A stretch of 20,389 nucleotides of DNA from Devosia sp. (GCA_028290685.1 JAQGJI010000010.1:1-20389), one strand, 5' to 3'; positions 5,385 through 13,658 are shown, counted from the first letter of the stretch. The notes: a model not told the origin generated them from the sequence alone. A program made the numbers and translations.

Positions 5385-6812
5385 CTACCCCGCTGCAAAG
5401 CTGGAATTGACGTCCTGTGGCCGCACCAGGCTCACCATGCGCCAGGCTGCAGCAAAAGCCAGCGCCGCTATCACTGCACCGAGCAGGTAAACCGGCACAA
5501 TGGCGAACTTGATCTCCGCGGCCGAGCCCGCATTGGCCAGACCCGCTGCATTGGCTGCAACTCCAGCAAGCGCCGCGCCAAGGGCATTGCCTGCCGATTG
5601 GGTGGTCGGCAGCAGCGCCGAGGTGCGATCGCGTTCATCGTCGCTGGCCGCCTCCATCATGGAGAGGTTCAGATAGCCGTTGCAGGTGCCAAAGCCGGCC
5701 CCGATCACCAGTTGCCCGCCAACCACCACCGCCACCATGTCCAGTTGCAAGCCTGTCAGCACCAGCACCAGGCCGCTTGCGATCATTGCCGGCCCCAGCT
5801 TGATCAGGATCTTACGGGTTTCCTTGCTGCGCACATTGGCCACGGTGATCGCCGAGGCGCTCCAGGCCACCGCCAGCACCGCAGCGATGGCCCCGGCCAT
5901 GGTTGGGCCCATTCCCCACATTTGCTGGACCACCAACACAAGATAAACCGCCGACCCTGCGCCCGCGACGTTGATCAAGAGCGTCATCCAGAGCCCCGTG
6001 CCCACCACCGACATGGGCCGAAAGGCATCCCTGGGCATCAGCCGGTCCCGGCTGCGGCCGTCGAGCCACACCGCGCCCGCCAGCAGCAGCGCCGCTCCCG
6101 CCAGCAGCATACTGGCCTGCCAGGCCCCCACAATGCCCGCCAGAGCCACGAGCAGGATTCCCGACCCGATCGCCGAAAGGCGCAGCCCTGGAAAACCTAT
6201 CGGCCGCCGGCTATCATCCCTCTTGGCCGGCACCACGAACAGCACCATCACGGCAAAGATCAGCACCAGCGGCACGCTGATCAGGAATGCCGCCCGCCAG
6301 GACACCAGTTCGGTCAGCGCTCCTGCCACGGCTGGCCCGCCAAACGCTGCAACGGCCCAGATCATGGCCTGCATGCCAAACACCTTGGGCACCAGCCGCG
6401 ATGGAAAGAGTTCGGGGATGAGCGCAAAGCAGATGGCCGCGACCACGCCCTCGCCCAGCCCCTGCAGGGCACGCCCGACCAGCACCTGCGGCATGGATGA
6501 GGCGCTGGCCGCAATCAGCGTGCCGCCCAGGAACACACCGGCCGAAACCAGCAGTGCCGCGCGCGCGCCAAGCCGCTGCTTGAGCAGGGCCGCGCCCGAT
6601 CCGCCCACGATGGCAAACACCAAAAACAGCGTCAACGCCCAGGAAATCAGCGCTACCCCGCCCATTTCCTCCACCGCCGTCGGCAGCGATATCGAGGACA
6701 GGAAGGCATTGAACGCCAGCAAGGTCACCCCGATGCACAGGATCAGCGTAGCGCTGGTATAGCGCGGCTCGAAAATTTCAGCCCAGCTGCCATGGCTTCT
6801 GGCTTCAGACAT
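5385..6812 (-). CDS. MFS transporter, 14-TM drug:H+ antiporter type (EmrB/QacA-like)
   Basis: This inner-membrane transporter of 475 residues has about 14 hydrophobic segments by eye, the arrangement of the DHA2 drug:proton antiporter group. A degenerate motif A (KQRLGARAALL) follows the second helix, GRALQGLGEG lies in the fourth, and the antiporter motif C region (AAFGGPAVAGALTEL, then SWRAAFLISVPL) spans the fifth and sixth. It probably exports a small hydrophobic or toxic compound by proton exchange; the substrate is unknown. ATG at 6812 has AGGA about 8 nt upstream on the minus strand. No regulator gene of TetR, MarR or HxlR type is adjacent, although such exporters often have one. It converges with the peroxiredoxin gene and diverges from trpA. 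Confidence 0.9.
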   Translation of the reverse strand: MSEARSHGSWAEIFEPRYTSATLILCIGVTLLAFNAFLSSISLPTAVEEMGGVALISWALTLFLVFAIVGGSGAALLKQRLGARAALLVSAGVFLGGTLIAASASSMPQVLVGRALQGLGEGVVAAICFALIPELFPSRLVPKVFGMQAMIWAVAAFGGPAVAGALTELVSWRAAFLISVPLVLIFAVMVLFVVPAKRDDSRRPIGFPGLRLSAIGSGILLVALAGIVGAWQASMLLAGAALLLAGAVWLDGRSRDRLMPRDAFRPMSVVGTGLWMTLLINVAGAGSAVYLVLVVQQMWGMGPTMAGAIAAVLAVAWSASAITVANVRSKETRKILIKLGPAMIASGLVLVLTGLQLDMVAVVVGGQLVIGAGFGTCNGYLNLSMMEAASDDERDRTSALLPTTQSAGNALGAALAGVAANAAGLANAGSAAEIKFAIVPVYLLGAVIAALAFAAAWRMVSLVRPQDVNSSFAAG

Positions 6813-7002
6813 GTCGCGGTCCTGAAAAGCGTCTTGGCAGCTGTTATAGGCCCATAATAAAAAAAGTGGATACTTGCTTTATGCAGCCTGTCCGGTTCAA
6901 CCACGCGAAACGCCCCCACCCGGGCAGGATTTATGCGCCAATGCCTTGACCGCTCTGGCTCTGCCCCCCTACACCGCCAGCGACTATCCAGGGGAACAGC
7001 TT
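6813..7002. promoter_or_regulatory. Divergent intergenic region between the MFS gene and trpA
   Basis: This 190-base gap must hold start signals for both divergent genes if neither is read through from outside. The AT-richest part is 6844-6883, with a seven-A run and TATAAC and TATTAT on the minus strand as possible -10 boxes for the MFS gene. No matching -35 was found, so I do not assign hexamers. AGGGGA at 6990-6995 is the trpA ribosome-binding site. No trp-leader peptide or attenuator hairpin was recognised. Confidence 0.45.
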
Positions 7003-7827
7003 ATGTCGTCACGTATCGCCTCACGTTTTGCGGCGCTGAAGGCTCAGGGCCGCCCGGCGCTTGTCACTTTTGTTATGGGTGGTGACCCCGACCTTGCCAC
7101 AAGCCAGGCCATTTTCGAAGCCTTGCCCCGGGCTGGTGCCGACATCATCGAGCTGGGCATGCCGTTTTCCGACCCGATGGCCGACGGCCTCGCCATCCAG
7201 CTGGGCGGCCAGCGCGCCCTGGCTGCGGGCCAGACCCTGCGCGGTGTGCTGGCCATGGTGGAGGATTTCCGCCGCAAGGACGAAACCACCCCAGTGGTGC
7301 TGATGGGTTATTACAATCCCATCTACGTCTTTGGGGTCGAACCATTCCTTGCGGCAGCGGTCGAGGCCGGGGTCGATGGCCTCATCATCGTCGATCTGCC
7401 GCCCGAGGAAGACGCCGAACTCTGCATTCCAGCGCTCGAAGCGGGGCTCAACTTCATCCGCCTCACCACGCCAACCACGGACGACAAGCGCCTGCCCGCC
7501 GTGCTCAAGAACACGTCCGGCTTCGTGTACTACGTCTCCATGACCGGGGTTACCGGCGCGGCCATCAAGTCGCGCGGCGCCGTCGGGGAAGCCGTGGACC
7601 GGATAAAGGCACATACCGATCTGCCCGTGGCCGTCGGTTTCGGCATCAAGACCGCCCAGGACGCCGAGGAAATCGGCCGCCACGCCGACGGCATCGTCGT
7701 GGGCACAGTGCTGGTCGAAGCCGTGGGCAAATCGCTGGTGGACGGCAAGGCCACTGACCAGACGGTTGCCGCGGTGCGAGATATTGTGGCGGAACTTGCA
7801 GCCGGGGTGAACCGGGCTCGTCTCTAA
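7003..7827 (+). CDS. trpA: Tryptophan synthase alpha chain
   Basis: TrpA cleaves indole-3-glycerol phosphate to indole and glyceraldehyde 3-phosphate; indole passes by a tunnel to TrpB, which makes L-tryptophan. The 274-residue length is standard. The TIM-barrel catalytic pair is present: Glu50 in DIIELGMPFSDP and Asp61 in MADG. The PVVLMGYYNPI and GFVYYVSMTGVTG segments and the phosphate-binding AVGFGIK and DGIVVGT loops are also present. ATG 7003 has AGGGGA 7 nt upstream. The frame is open back to 6874, but those residues are not TrpA-like. trpB is not adjacent: a divergent MFS gene lies upstream, whereas trpF-trpB-trpA is the common rhizobial order. TrpB must therefore be encoded outside this window, probably transcribed separately. 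Confidence 0.97.
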   Translation: MSSRIASRFAALKAQGRPALVTFVMGGDPDLATSQAIFEALPRAGADIIELGMPFSDPMADGLAIQLGGQRALAAGQTLRGVLAMVEDFRRKDETTPVVLMGYYNPIYVFGVEPFLAAAVEAGVDGLIIVDLPPEEDAELCIPALEAGLNFIRLTTPTTDDKRLPAVLKNTSGFVYYVSMTGVTGAAIKSRGAVGEAVDRIKAHTDLPVAVGFGIKTAQDAEEIGRHADGIVVGTVLVEAVGKSLVDGKATDQTVAAVRDIVAELAAGVNRARL

Positions 7828-7840
7828 CCTCGTCTTCCAA

Positions 7841-7861
7841 AGCCCTGCTCGGGGAAGGGCT
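7841..7861 (+). terminator. Weak hairpin after trpA
   Basis: AGCCCT (7841-7846) faces AGGGCT (7856-7861) across a 9-nt loop, 13 nt after the trpA stop. There is no T-run behind it, so it is at best a weak or factor-dependent terminator. Confidence 0.3.
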
Positions 7862-7913
7862 GTTGCACGTAATGCTCGAAACGCCCTCGACACTTCCTCT
7901 TGCAGGGGAGCAC

Positions 7914-7956
7914 TTGGGACTGTTTTGTTTTGATGATGTAACAACCACAACATCAT
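7914..7956 (+). promoter_or_regulatory. Possible accD promoter with overlapping dyad
   Basis: TTGGGA (7914-7919) and TGTAAC (7937-7942) are separated by 17 nt, each matching 4 of 6 consensus bases of a housekeeping promoter. A dyad ATGATGT/ACATCAT (7933-7939 with 7950-7956) covers the -10 position and could be an operator. The site is about 125 nt before the accD start in a 254-base gap that holds no gene. This is a reading by eye and may be chance. Confidence 0.3.
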
Positions 7957-8081
7957 TTCCGACGGCAGAAACGAATGAACTCTCTTGGTCCATTCCTGCC
8001 TTTGCCCAGGCATCTTCAGCCTGATAACATTTGCCACAATCACCGCTTAGCTGATCAAAGCTCACCCCCGCGAGGCTTGCC

Positions 8082-9056
8082 ATGAACTGGATCGACAATT
8101 TCGTCCGCCCCAAAATCCGCTCCATCCTGGGGCAAAAACGCGATATTGGGGAAAATCTCTGGGTCAAGGACCCGGACTCGGGCGAAATGGTGTTCTACCG
8201 GGACCTTGAAGCCAATCAGTGGGTGGTGCCCAACTCGGGCTACCACATGAAGATCAAGCCGGCAGACCGGCTCAAGACCTTTCTTGATGACGGCGAATAC
8301 AGCGTCGTCGCCGTGCCCACGGTCAGCGCTGACCCGCTTAAATTCCGTGACCTCAAGCGCTACAGCGACCGCCTGAGGGAAAACCGCGCCAAGACCGGGC
8401 AGGATGACGCGGTGACAGTCGCCACCGGCAAGCTCTATGGCCGCGACATCACTGTTGCAGTGCAGGATTTTGACTTCATGGCCGGCTCGCTGGGCATGCA
8501 GGCGGGCCAGGCCATTGTTACCGGGCTTGAAACCGCTGCCAACCGCAAGACGCCGTTTGTGCTGTTCGTGGCCTCGGGCGGTGCCCGCATGCAGGAGGGC
8601 GTGCTCTCCTTGATGCAGATGCCGCGCACCACCATTGCCGTGTTGCGCCTGCGCGAGGCCGGTCTGCCCTTTTTCGTGGTGCTGACCAACCCCACAACAG
8701 GGGGCGTCACCGCCTCCTATGCGATGCTGGGCGACGTGCATCTGGCCGAGCCGGGTGCCTTGATCGGCTTTGCCGGCGCCCGCGTCATCGAGCAAACCAT
8801 CCGCGAAAAACTGCCCAAGGGCTTTCAGCGTTCCGAGTTTCTTTATGAACACGGCATGGTTGACATGGTGGTCCATCGCCACAATCTGCGCTCCACCATC
8901 GGCTCGCTCGCCTCCATCCTGACCAGGGGCGAGGCATTGGATGAACTGGCCGGCGCCCAACCCAGTATCGCGCGGGCCACCATGCGCGACGCGGCCGTGG
9001 CGGCCGAGGGCGATGATGGCGATCTGGCTGCCCCCAGCGCCGCCCACGCCGAGTGA
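8082..9056 (+). CDS. accD: Acetyl-CoA carboxylase carboxyltransferase subunit beta
   Basis: AccD forms, with AccA, the carboxyltransferase that moves the carboxyl group from biotin on AccB to acetyl-CoA, making malonyl-CoA for fatty-acid synthesis. The 324-residue protein shows the crotonase-like core: GSLGMQAGQAIVTG, FVASGGARMQEG (oxyanion-hole region), LTNPTTGGVTASYAMLGD and the EPGALIGFAG and VIEQTIREKLP segments. The N-terminal domain keeps the zinc-ribbon spacing but all four cysteine positions are replaced (Asp30, Ser33, Val49, Ser52), and the protein contains no cysteine. Rhizobial AccDs are known to have a reduced zinc ribbon. ATG 8082 follows GAGG (8072-8075). The C-terminal tail is alanine-rich. 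folC, its usual neighbour, is displaced by the chemoreceptor gene. Confidence 0.97.
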   Translation: MNWIDNFVRPKIRSILGQKRDIGENLWVKDPDSGEMVFYRDLEANQWVVPNSGYHMKIKPADRLKTFLDDGEYSVVAVPTVSADPLKFRDLKRYSDRLRENRAKTGQDDAVTVATGKLYGRDITVAVQDFDFMAGSLGMQAGQAIVTGLETAANRKTPFVLFVASGGARMQEGVLSLMQMPRTTIAVLRLREAGLPFFVVLTNPTTGGVTASYAMLGDVHLAEPGALIGFAGARVIEQTIREKLPKGFQRSEFLYEHGMVDMVVHRHNLRSTIGSLASILTRGEALDELAGAQPSIARATMRDAAVAAEGDDGDLAAPSAAHAE

Positions 9057-9153
9057 TCTTTACCGGCATTTAAGGACGATGCCCTAGCGTGCTGAACGAG
9101 CGGCCGATGGTGACCAGATAGCCACCCTGCCGCCGTTCGCCGAGGGGTCATCC

Positions 9154-11655
9154 GTGTTCAAATTCTCCATGCCGATTGCGCGCAAGCTGCCTCTGGCCTT
9201 GCTGGGCTCTGCCCTTCTGGTCAGCCTGGGCGTCGGGCTTGCCAGCTACAAGATCGGCTCCGACGCCTTGCGCACCGCTGCCGAAACCAATCTGGCGACC
9301 CTCGCCAGCGAGCGCGCCGGCCAGGTGTCGAGCTATCTCGCATCGGTGGAAAACGACCTCGTCGCCACCTCTCGTTCGGAGGCCACGATCCAGGCCCTGC
9401 GCGATTTTGCCGGGGCCTGGCTGCAGTTCAAGGTCGACCCCACCGCCGAAGTACGCAGGCTTTACGTCGACGAAAATCCCAACCAGGCCGATCTGGCGGC
9501 GCTTGAAACACTGGGCACCACCGGCCCCTATGACGTGCCCCACACCCGCGCCCATGCCGCCTTCCGCAACCAGATCGTCGTGCGCGGTTATCGGGACCTG
9601 TACCTGTTCGATCTCAAGGGCGCCCTGGTCTATTCGGTGGGCAAGCAGGCCGATTTTGGCACCAGCTTTGCCCCGGGCGGCCCCTATGCCGCGACGGCAC
9701 TGGGCCAGGCCTTTGCCCAGGCTATTGCCATTGAAAATCCTGACGATCTGGTTTTTGCCGATTTTGCGCCCTACGAAGTGGCCAATGGCCTGCCCGCAAG
9801 TTTTTTTGCCAAGCCCGTGTTCAATGCCCAGGGCCGCAAGATCGGCGTGCTGGCGCTGCAACTCCCCTCGGAGCGCCTCGATGCCGTGGTGGGCAATCGC
9901 ACCGGCCTGGGCCAGACTGGCGAAGTCATCATTGTTGGCTCCGATACGCTGCTGCGTTCGGACTCCTCGTTTACTCCCGATAACGATGCCCTGCAGACTC
10001 CCTTCGCCACGCCCGTTCTCGAGCGGGCACTGACCGGCATCTCCAGCAATGGCGAAACGGCCGATTACCGCGCAACCGACATGCTGGTTGCTGGCGCGCC
10101 CATCACCACGCGGGGCATGCCATGGGCTGCACTCGCTGTCATGGCGACCGATGAGGTTTTGGCGCCCGTCGCCAATATGCGCAACATGATGCTGGCCATA
10201 GGGGCGGGCCTGCTTGCCTTAGTGGCGGCCATGGGCCTGCTGTTCTCGCGCACCATCACCCGCCCCATGACGCGCCTGACCACCACCATGCAGGCCCTGG
10301 CCCAGGGTGATCTAGCCACTGAAGTGCACGGCGCCGAACGAACCGACGAGCTTGGCGCCATGGCCCGCGCGGTTGAGGTGTTCCGCGCCAACGGGCTCAA
10401 GGTGGCCCAGATGACCGAGGCCGAAGCGGCTCAGGTCCTGGTGACCCAGGCCGAGCGTGCCGCCATGATGGTGACATTGCAGCGCGCCTTCGGCGACGTG
10501 GTCGATGCCGCAATTGCTGGCGATTTCACCAAGCGCGTCGACAGGCAATTTCCTGATGCCGAACTCAACGCGCTGGCCCGCTCGATCAATACCCTGGTGC
10601 AAACCGTGGACCGGGGCCTGGGGGAAACCGGCGAGGTGCTTGCGGCCCTTGCAGACACCAACCTGACCCGCCGCGTCCGCGGAGATTATGAGGGGGCTTT
10701 TGCCCGCCTCAAGGCCGACACCAATGCCGTGGCCGAAAAGCTGGGCGAGATCGTGGGGCAGTTGCGCTTCACCTCGGACGCGCTGAAAACGGCCACCGGC
10801 GAAATCCTTTCCGGCGCCAACAATCTGTCCGAGCGCACCACGCGCCAGGCCGCCACCATCGAGCAGACCTCGGCTGCTGTCGAGCAGTTGGCCGCAACAG
10901 TTCTCGAAAGCGCCAGTCGCGCTGAAGTGGCCAGCATTCAGGCCAAGGCGGTCAGCCGCACCGCCGAGGAAGGCGGTGAGGTCATGGCCGCCGCCACCCA
11001 GGCCATGGATCGCATCACCGCATCCTCCGGCAAGATTTCCAACATCATCGGCCTGATCGACGATATTGCCTTCCAGACCAATTTGCTGGCGCTCAACGCT
11101 TCGGTTGAAGCCGCTCGCGCCGGTGATGCCGGCAAGGGCTTTGCCGTGGTGGCCGTGGAAGTGCGCCGCCTGGCCCAATCGGCGGCCAGCGCCTCCTCCG
11201 ATGTCAAGGCGCTGATCGAGCAATCGGCCAACGAGGTCAAGGCCGGCACCAAGCTGGTCGGGGATGCCTCTATCAAGCTTTCATCCGTGCTCGCCGCCAT
11301 CCAGGACAACACGATTGCCCTGCAAACCATTTCCCAGGACAGCCGCAAGCAGGCCGGCGCCCTCAAGGAAGTCACCATTGCGGTTCAGCAGATGGACGAA
11401 ATGACCCAGCACAATGCCGCGCTTGTCGAGCAAACCAACGCCGCCATCGAGCAAACCGAAGCTCAGGCCGTTGAACTCGACCGGATCGTGGAGATTTTCA
11501 CCATTGACCCCGCCCCCGTCCGGGCCACCGCGCACTCCGTGCCGGTCAACAGCGGTGCCCGCAGCATCCACGACAAACTCAAAGCCGCCGCCGGCACCTA
11601 TCTGCGCCGCACCAACACCGCCATCGCCATTGAAAAAGATTGGGCGGAGTTCTGA
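9154..11655 (+). CDS. Methyl-accepting chemotaxis protein with periplasmic sensor and multiple HAMP domains
   Basis: This 833-residue transmembrane chemoreceptor signals to CheA/CheW and biases flagellar rotation. TM1 spans about residues 12-31 and TM2 about 345-364, enclosing a 310-residue periplasmic region that looks like a Cache/PDC sensor (YRDLYLFDLKGALVYSV, KIGVLALQLPSERLD). HAMP 1 follows TM2 (about 365-420). One or two further HAMP-like segments (about 440-540: FGDVVDAAIAGDFTKRV, LAALADTNLTRRVRGDYEGAF) precede the signalling hairpin, whose tip lies at about 630-660 (DDIAFQTNLLALNASVEAAR). The last five residues, DWAEF, fit the xWxxF tether for CheR/CheB. The start is GTG 9154 with GAGGGG at 9142-9147. 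The ligand is unknown. The gene lies between accD and folC, where rhizobia normally have nothing. No other chemotaxis gene is in the window. Confidence 0.95.
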   Translation: MFKFSMPIARKLPLALLGSALLVSLGVGLASYKIGSDALRTAAETNLATLASERAGQVSSYLASVENDLVATSRSEATIQALRDFAGAWLQFKVDPTAEVRRLYVDENPNQADLAALETLGTTGPYDVPHTRAHAAFRNQIVVRGYRDLYLFDLKGALVYSVGKQADFGTSFAPGGPYAATALGQAFAQAIAIENPDDLVFADFAPYEVANGLPASFFAKPVFNAQGRKIGVLALQLPSERLDAVVGNRTGLGQTGEVIIVGSDTLLRSDSSFTPDNDALQTPFATPVLERALTGISSNGETADYRATDMLVAGAPITTRGMPWAALAVMATDEVLAPVANMRNMMLAIGAGLLALVAAMGLLFSRTITRPMTRLTTTMQALAQGDLATEVHGAERTDELGAMARAVEVFRANGLKVAQMTEAEAAQVLVTQAERAAMMVTLQRAFGDVVDAAIAGDFTKRVDRQFPDAELNALARSINTLVQTVDRGLGETGEVLAALADTNLTRRVRGDYEGAFARLKADTNAVAEKLGEIVGQLRFTSDALKTATGEILSGANNLSERTTRQAATIEQTSAAVEQLAATVLESASRAEVASIQAKAVSRTAEEGGEVMAAATQAMDRITASSGKISNIIGLIDDIAFQTNLLALNASVEAARAGDAGKGFAVVAVEVRRLAQSAASASSDVKALIEQSANEVKAGTKLVGDASIKLSSVLAAIQDNTIALQTISQDSRKQAGALKEVTIAVQQMDEMTQHNAALVEQTNAAIEQTEAQAVELDRIVEIFTIDPAPVRATAHSVPVNSGARSIHDKLKAAAGTYLRRTNTAIAIEKDWAEF

Positions 11656-11689
11656 AGTCGGTCCAACCCATGAGGCGACTGCCCCACGC

Positions 11690-11721
11690 GGTGTTATCCC
11701 GGACTTGATCCCGATGACACC
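11690..11721. repeat. Imperfect palindromic intergenic repeat between the chemoreceptor gene and folC
   Basis: GGTGTTATC (11690-11698) faces GATGACACC (11713-11721) with one G-T mismatch around a CCGGACTTGATCCC core. It lies 34 nt after the chemoreceptor stop. The wording (TATCCCGGACTTGATCC) resembles a dispersed palindromic element that I recall from many alphaproteobacterial intergenic regions, here degenerate. No T-run follows. Confidence 0.5.
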
Positions 11722-11879
11722 CCGTTTGGGCCCGTGCAGGCAACAGCCCGCAGATCCGGGCGCCACTGCCCTTGAAGTCCAGCGACCGGCCTTTCTGTAT
11801 CCCTCCACAGATCCCTCACCATGGTTGCGCCCGCCTGCCATCAGCACTACTTCAGCACCATCTTCCTCCGGACCATGCC

Positions 11880-13172
11880 ATGTCCCGCACCGATGCCATC
11901 CTCAAGCGCCTTTCGGTGCTGCACCCCAAGCTGATCGATTTGAGTCTGGATCGCCTCAATCGGCTGCTCCAGGAGCTTGGCAACCCACACGAGCGCCTGC
12001 CGCCGGTGATCCATGTGGCGGGCACCAACGGCAAGGGGTCCACCATTGCCTATCTGCGCGCCATGCTCGAAGCCGCCGGCAAGTCCGTTCATGTCTATAC
12101 CTCGCCCCATTTGGTCCGCTTCAACGAGCGCATCCGCCTTGCCGGCAAGCTGGTCTCGACCCGCCGCCTCAATGCGGTGCTCGAACACGTGGAACGGATC
12201 AATGCGGGCCAACCCATCACCTATTTCGAGGTCACTACGGCTGCCGCCTTCGTGTTGTTCAGCCAGATCGAAGCCGATTACCTGCTGCTCGAGGTGGGCA
12301 TGGGCGGCACCTATGACACGACCAATGTCGTGCAACACCCGCTGGGCGTCATCATCACACCGGTCGACCTCGACCACATGCAGTTCCTGGGCGACACCAT
12401 CGGCAAGATCGCGGTGGAAAAGGCCAATATCATGAAGCGTGGCTCTCCCGCCGTGATTGCCCGCCAGGCCGATGAGGGCCTTGCCTCCATCACCAGGGTG
12501 GCACACCGGCTCGGAGTCACCCCCTTCATAGGGGGGCAGGATTTCGACGCCTTTGCGCAAGATGGCCGCCTGGTCTACCAGGACGAAAGGGGCCTGCTCG
12601 ATCTGCCGCCTCCCCGGCTGGTCGGCAACCATCAGTTCGAAAATGCCGGTGTCGCCATCGCGGCCATCCGCCATTTCGGCCTGCCCGTCGATCAGGCCGC
12701 CATGGCCAGCGGCCTTGCCAATGTGGTCTGGCCCGCCCGCCTGTCCCCGGTTCAGGGAAAGCTGCGGGATCTGCTGGGTCCGGGCGCCGAACTCTGGCTC
12801 GATGGCGGCCACAATGCCCATGGCACCCGCGCCCTGGCCCGCGCCCTCACCGACATGGATCGGGCCCGTCCCGCTCCCTTGGTGCTGATCATGGGCATGA
12901 TGCACACCCGATCCCCCCAGGCGGTGCTCGCTCCCTTCGCCAGCCTCGTCGAGCGGATCATCACCCTGACCATACCCGGGGAACCCAACAGCCACGACGC
13001 TCAATTCATAGCGACCCAAGCGCGCGAGGCTGGCTTTGCTGCTACCCCGGCCCAATCAGTGCGGGGCGCGCTTCACCTCGCCGCGGCGACCCCCAACGCC
13101 CGGGTAGTCATTTCCGGCTCGCTCTATCTGGCCGGCAGCGTGCTTGCCCAAAACGGCACCCCGCCAGACTAA
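11880..13172 (+). CDS. folC: Bifunctional dihydrofolate synthase / folylpolyglutamate synthase
   Basis: FolC adds glutamate to dihydropteroate to make dihydrofolate and then extends the polyglutamate tail of folates, using ATP, in the cytoplasm. The 430-residue protein has the Mur-ligase-like order. It has a P-loop VAGTNGKGST (residues 46-55), the family YTSPHLVRFNERIR segment, an LEVGMGG-YDTTN region, DLDHMQFLGDT with the ATP/Mg ligand region, NHQFENAG, and a C-terminal domain with LDGGHNAHG. I chose ATG 11880 (MSRTDAILKRL) because homology begins there. An in-frame ATG at 11772 adds 36 residues with no family resemblance. The ribosome-binding site is poor (CCGGA). The gene ends converging on trxA. 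accD normally precedes folC directly in this order; here a chemoreceptor gene and 224 nt intervene. Confidence 0.95.
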   Translation: MSRTDAILKRLSVLHPKLIDLSLDRLNRLLQELGNPHERLPPVIHVAGTNGKGSTIAYLRAMLEAAGKSVHVYTSPHLVRFNERIRLAGKLVSTRRLNAVLEHVERINAGQPITYFEVTTAAAFVLFSQIEADYLLLEVGMGGTYDTTNVVQHPLGVIITPVDLDHMQFLGDTIGKIAVEKANIMKRGSPAVIARQADEGLASITRVAHRLGVTPFIGGQDFDAFAQDGRLVYQDERGLLDLPPPRLVGNHQFENAGVAIAAIRHFGLPVDQAAMASGLANVVWPARLSPVQGKLRDLLGPGAELWLDGGHNAHGTRALARALTDMDRARPAPLVLIMGMMHTRSPQAVLAPFASLVERIITLTIPGEPNSHDAQFIATQAREAGFAATPAQSVRGALHLAAATPNARVVISGSLYLAGSVLAQNGTPPD

Positions 13173-13203
13173 AGCTGGCACGATCAGCAGAAGCTGCACA
13201 AAC

Positions 13204-13233
13204 AAAAACACCGCCCGGATCGCCCGGGCGGTG
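13204..13233 (-). terminator. Intrinsic terminator of the addB-addA-trxA unit
   Basis: A perfect 10-bp stem (13209-13218 with 13224-13233) with a 5-nt loop is followed, on the minus strand, by five T (plus-strand A at 13204-13208). It lies 24 nt after the trxA stop. On the plus strand it lacks a T-run, so it is oriented for trxA, although it may also stall transcription from folC. Confidence 0.93.
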
Positions 13234-13256
13234 CATCAATTCAATCTGCCAGCGCT

Positions 13257-13580
13257 TCAGGCTGCGTGGCTTTCGAGCCATTTGGTGAGGCCCGCCTTGG
13301 GTGTACCGGCGCCGATCTTCATGTCGGCCGCTTCCCCGCCCTTGAACAGGATCATGGTCGGGATGGAGCGCACGCCATATTTGCTGGCGGTGCCTGGATT
13401 GTCATCGACGTTGAGCTTGACGATCTTGATCTTGCCGGCCAGCTCGCTGGACAGCTCATCGAGCACGGGGGCGATTGCGCGGCATGGCCCGCACCACTCA
13501 GCCCAGAAATCCACGAGGACGGGCTCTTTGGAGTTAAGGACTTCCTCGCCGAAATTGGCGTCGGAAACATGAGTAGTCAT
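13257..13580 (-). CDS. trxA: Thioredoxin
   Basis: This is the general cytoplasmic disulfide reductant, 107 residues, the standard length. The active site is FWAEWCGPC (Cys30, Cys33), with the buried Asp24 upstream, cis-Pro74 in RSIPTM and the GAGTPKAGL loop near the end. ATG 13580 (MTTHVSD) matches typical alphaproteobacterial thioredoxins; an AAGG lies about 10 nt upstream. The frame is open to 13652 but those residues are not thioredoxin-like. It follows addA by 78 nt on the same strand, the usual rhizobial arrangement. The gap leaves room for its own promoter, which I could not identify. A strong terminator ends the unit. Confidence 0.98.
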   Translation of the reverse strand: MTTHVSDANFGEEVLNSKEPVLVDFWAEWCGPCRAIAPVLDELSSELAGKIKIVKLNVDDNPGTASKYGVRSIPTMILFKGGEAADMKIGAGTPKAGLTKWLESHAA

Positions 13581-13658
13581 AGCGTTGTTGCCTTTTGTTT
13601 TAGCGGCGGTTTGTCTGCGCCTAAAGCTGGGAAGAGTCCAGCCCGGGGGCAAGCGCGC

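Noticed and set aside
5379..6762. Long plus-strand frames opposite the MFS transporter
   Set aside because: The minus strand encodes a coherent 14-helix membrane protein; the plus-strand products are Gln/His/Arg-rich or Ser/Thr/Pro-rich shadows.
11847..13055. A 402-codon minus-strand open frame opposite folC
   Set aside because: It is antisense to a clear FolC, has no recognisable domain and is composed of GC-skewed residues.
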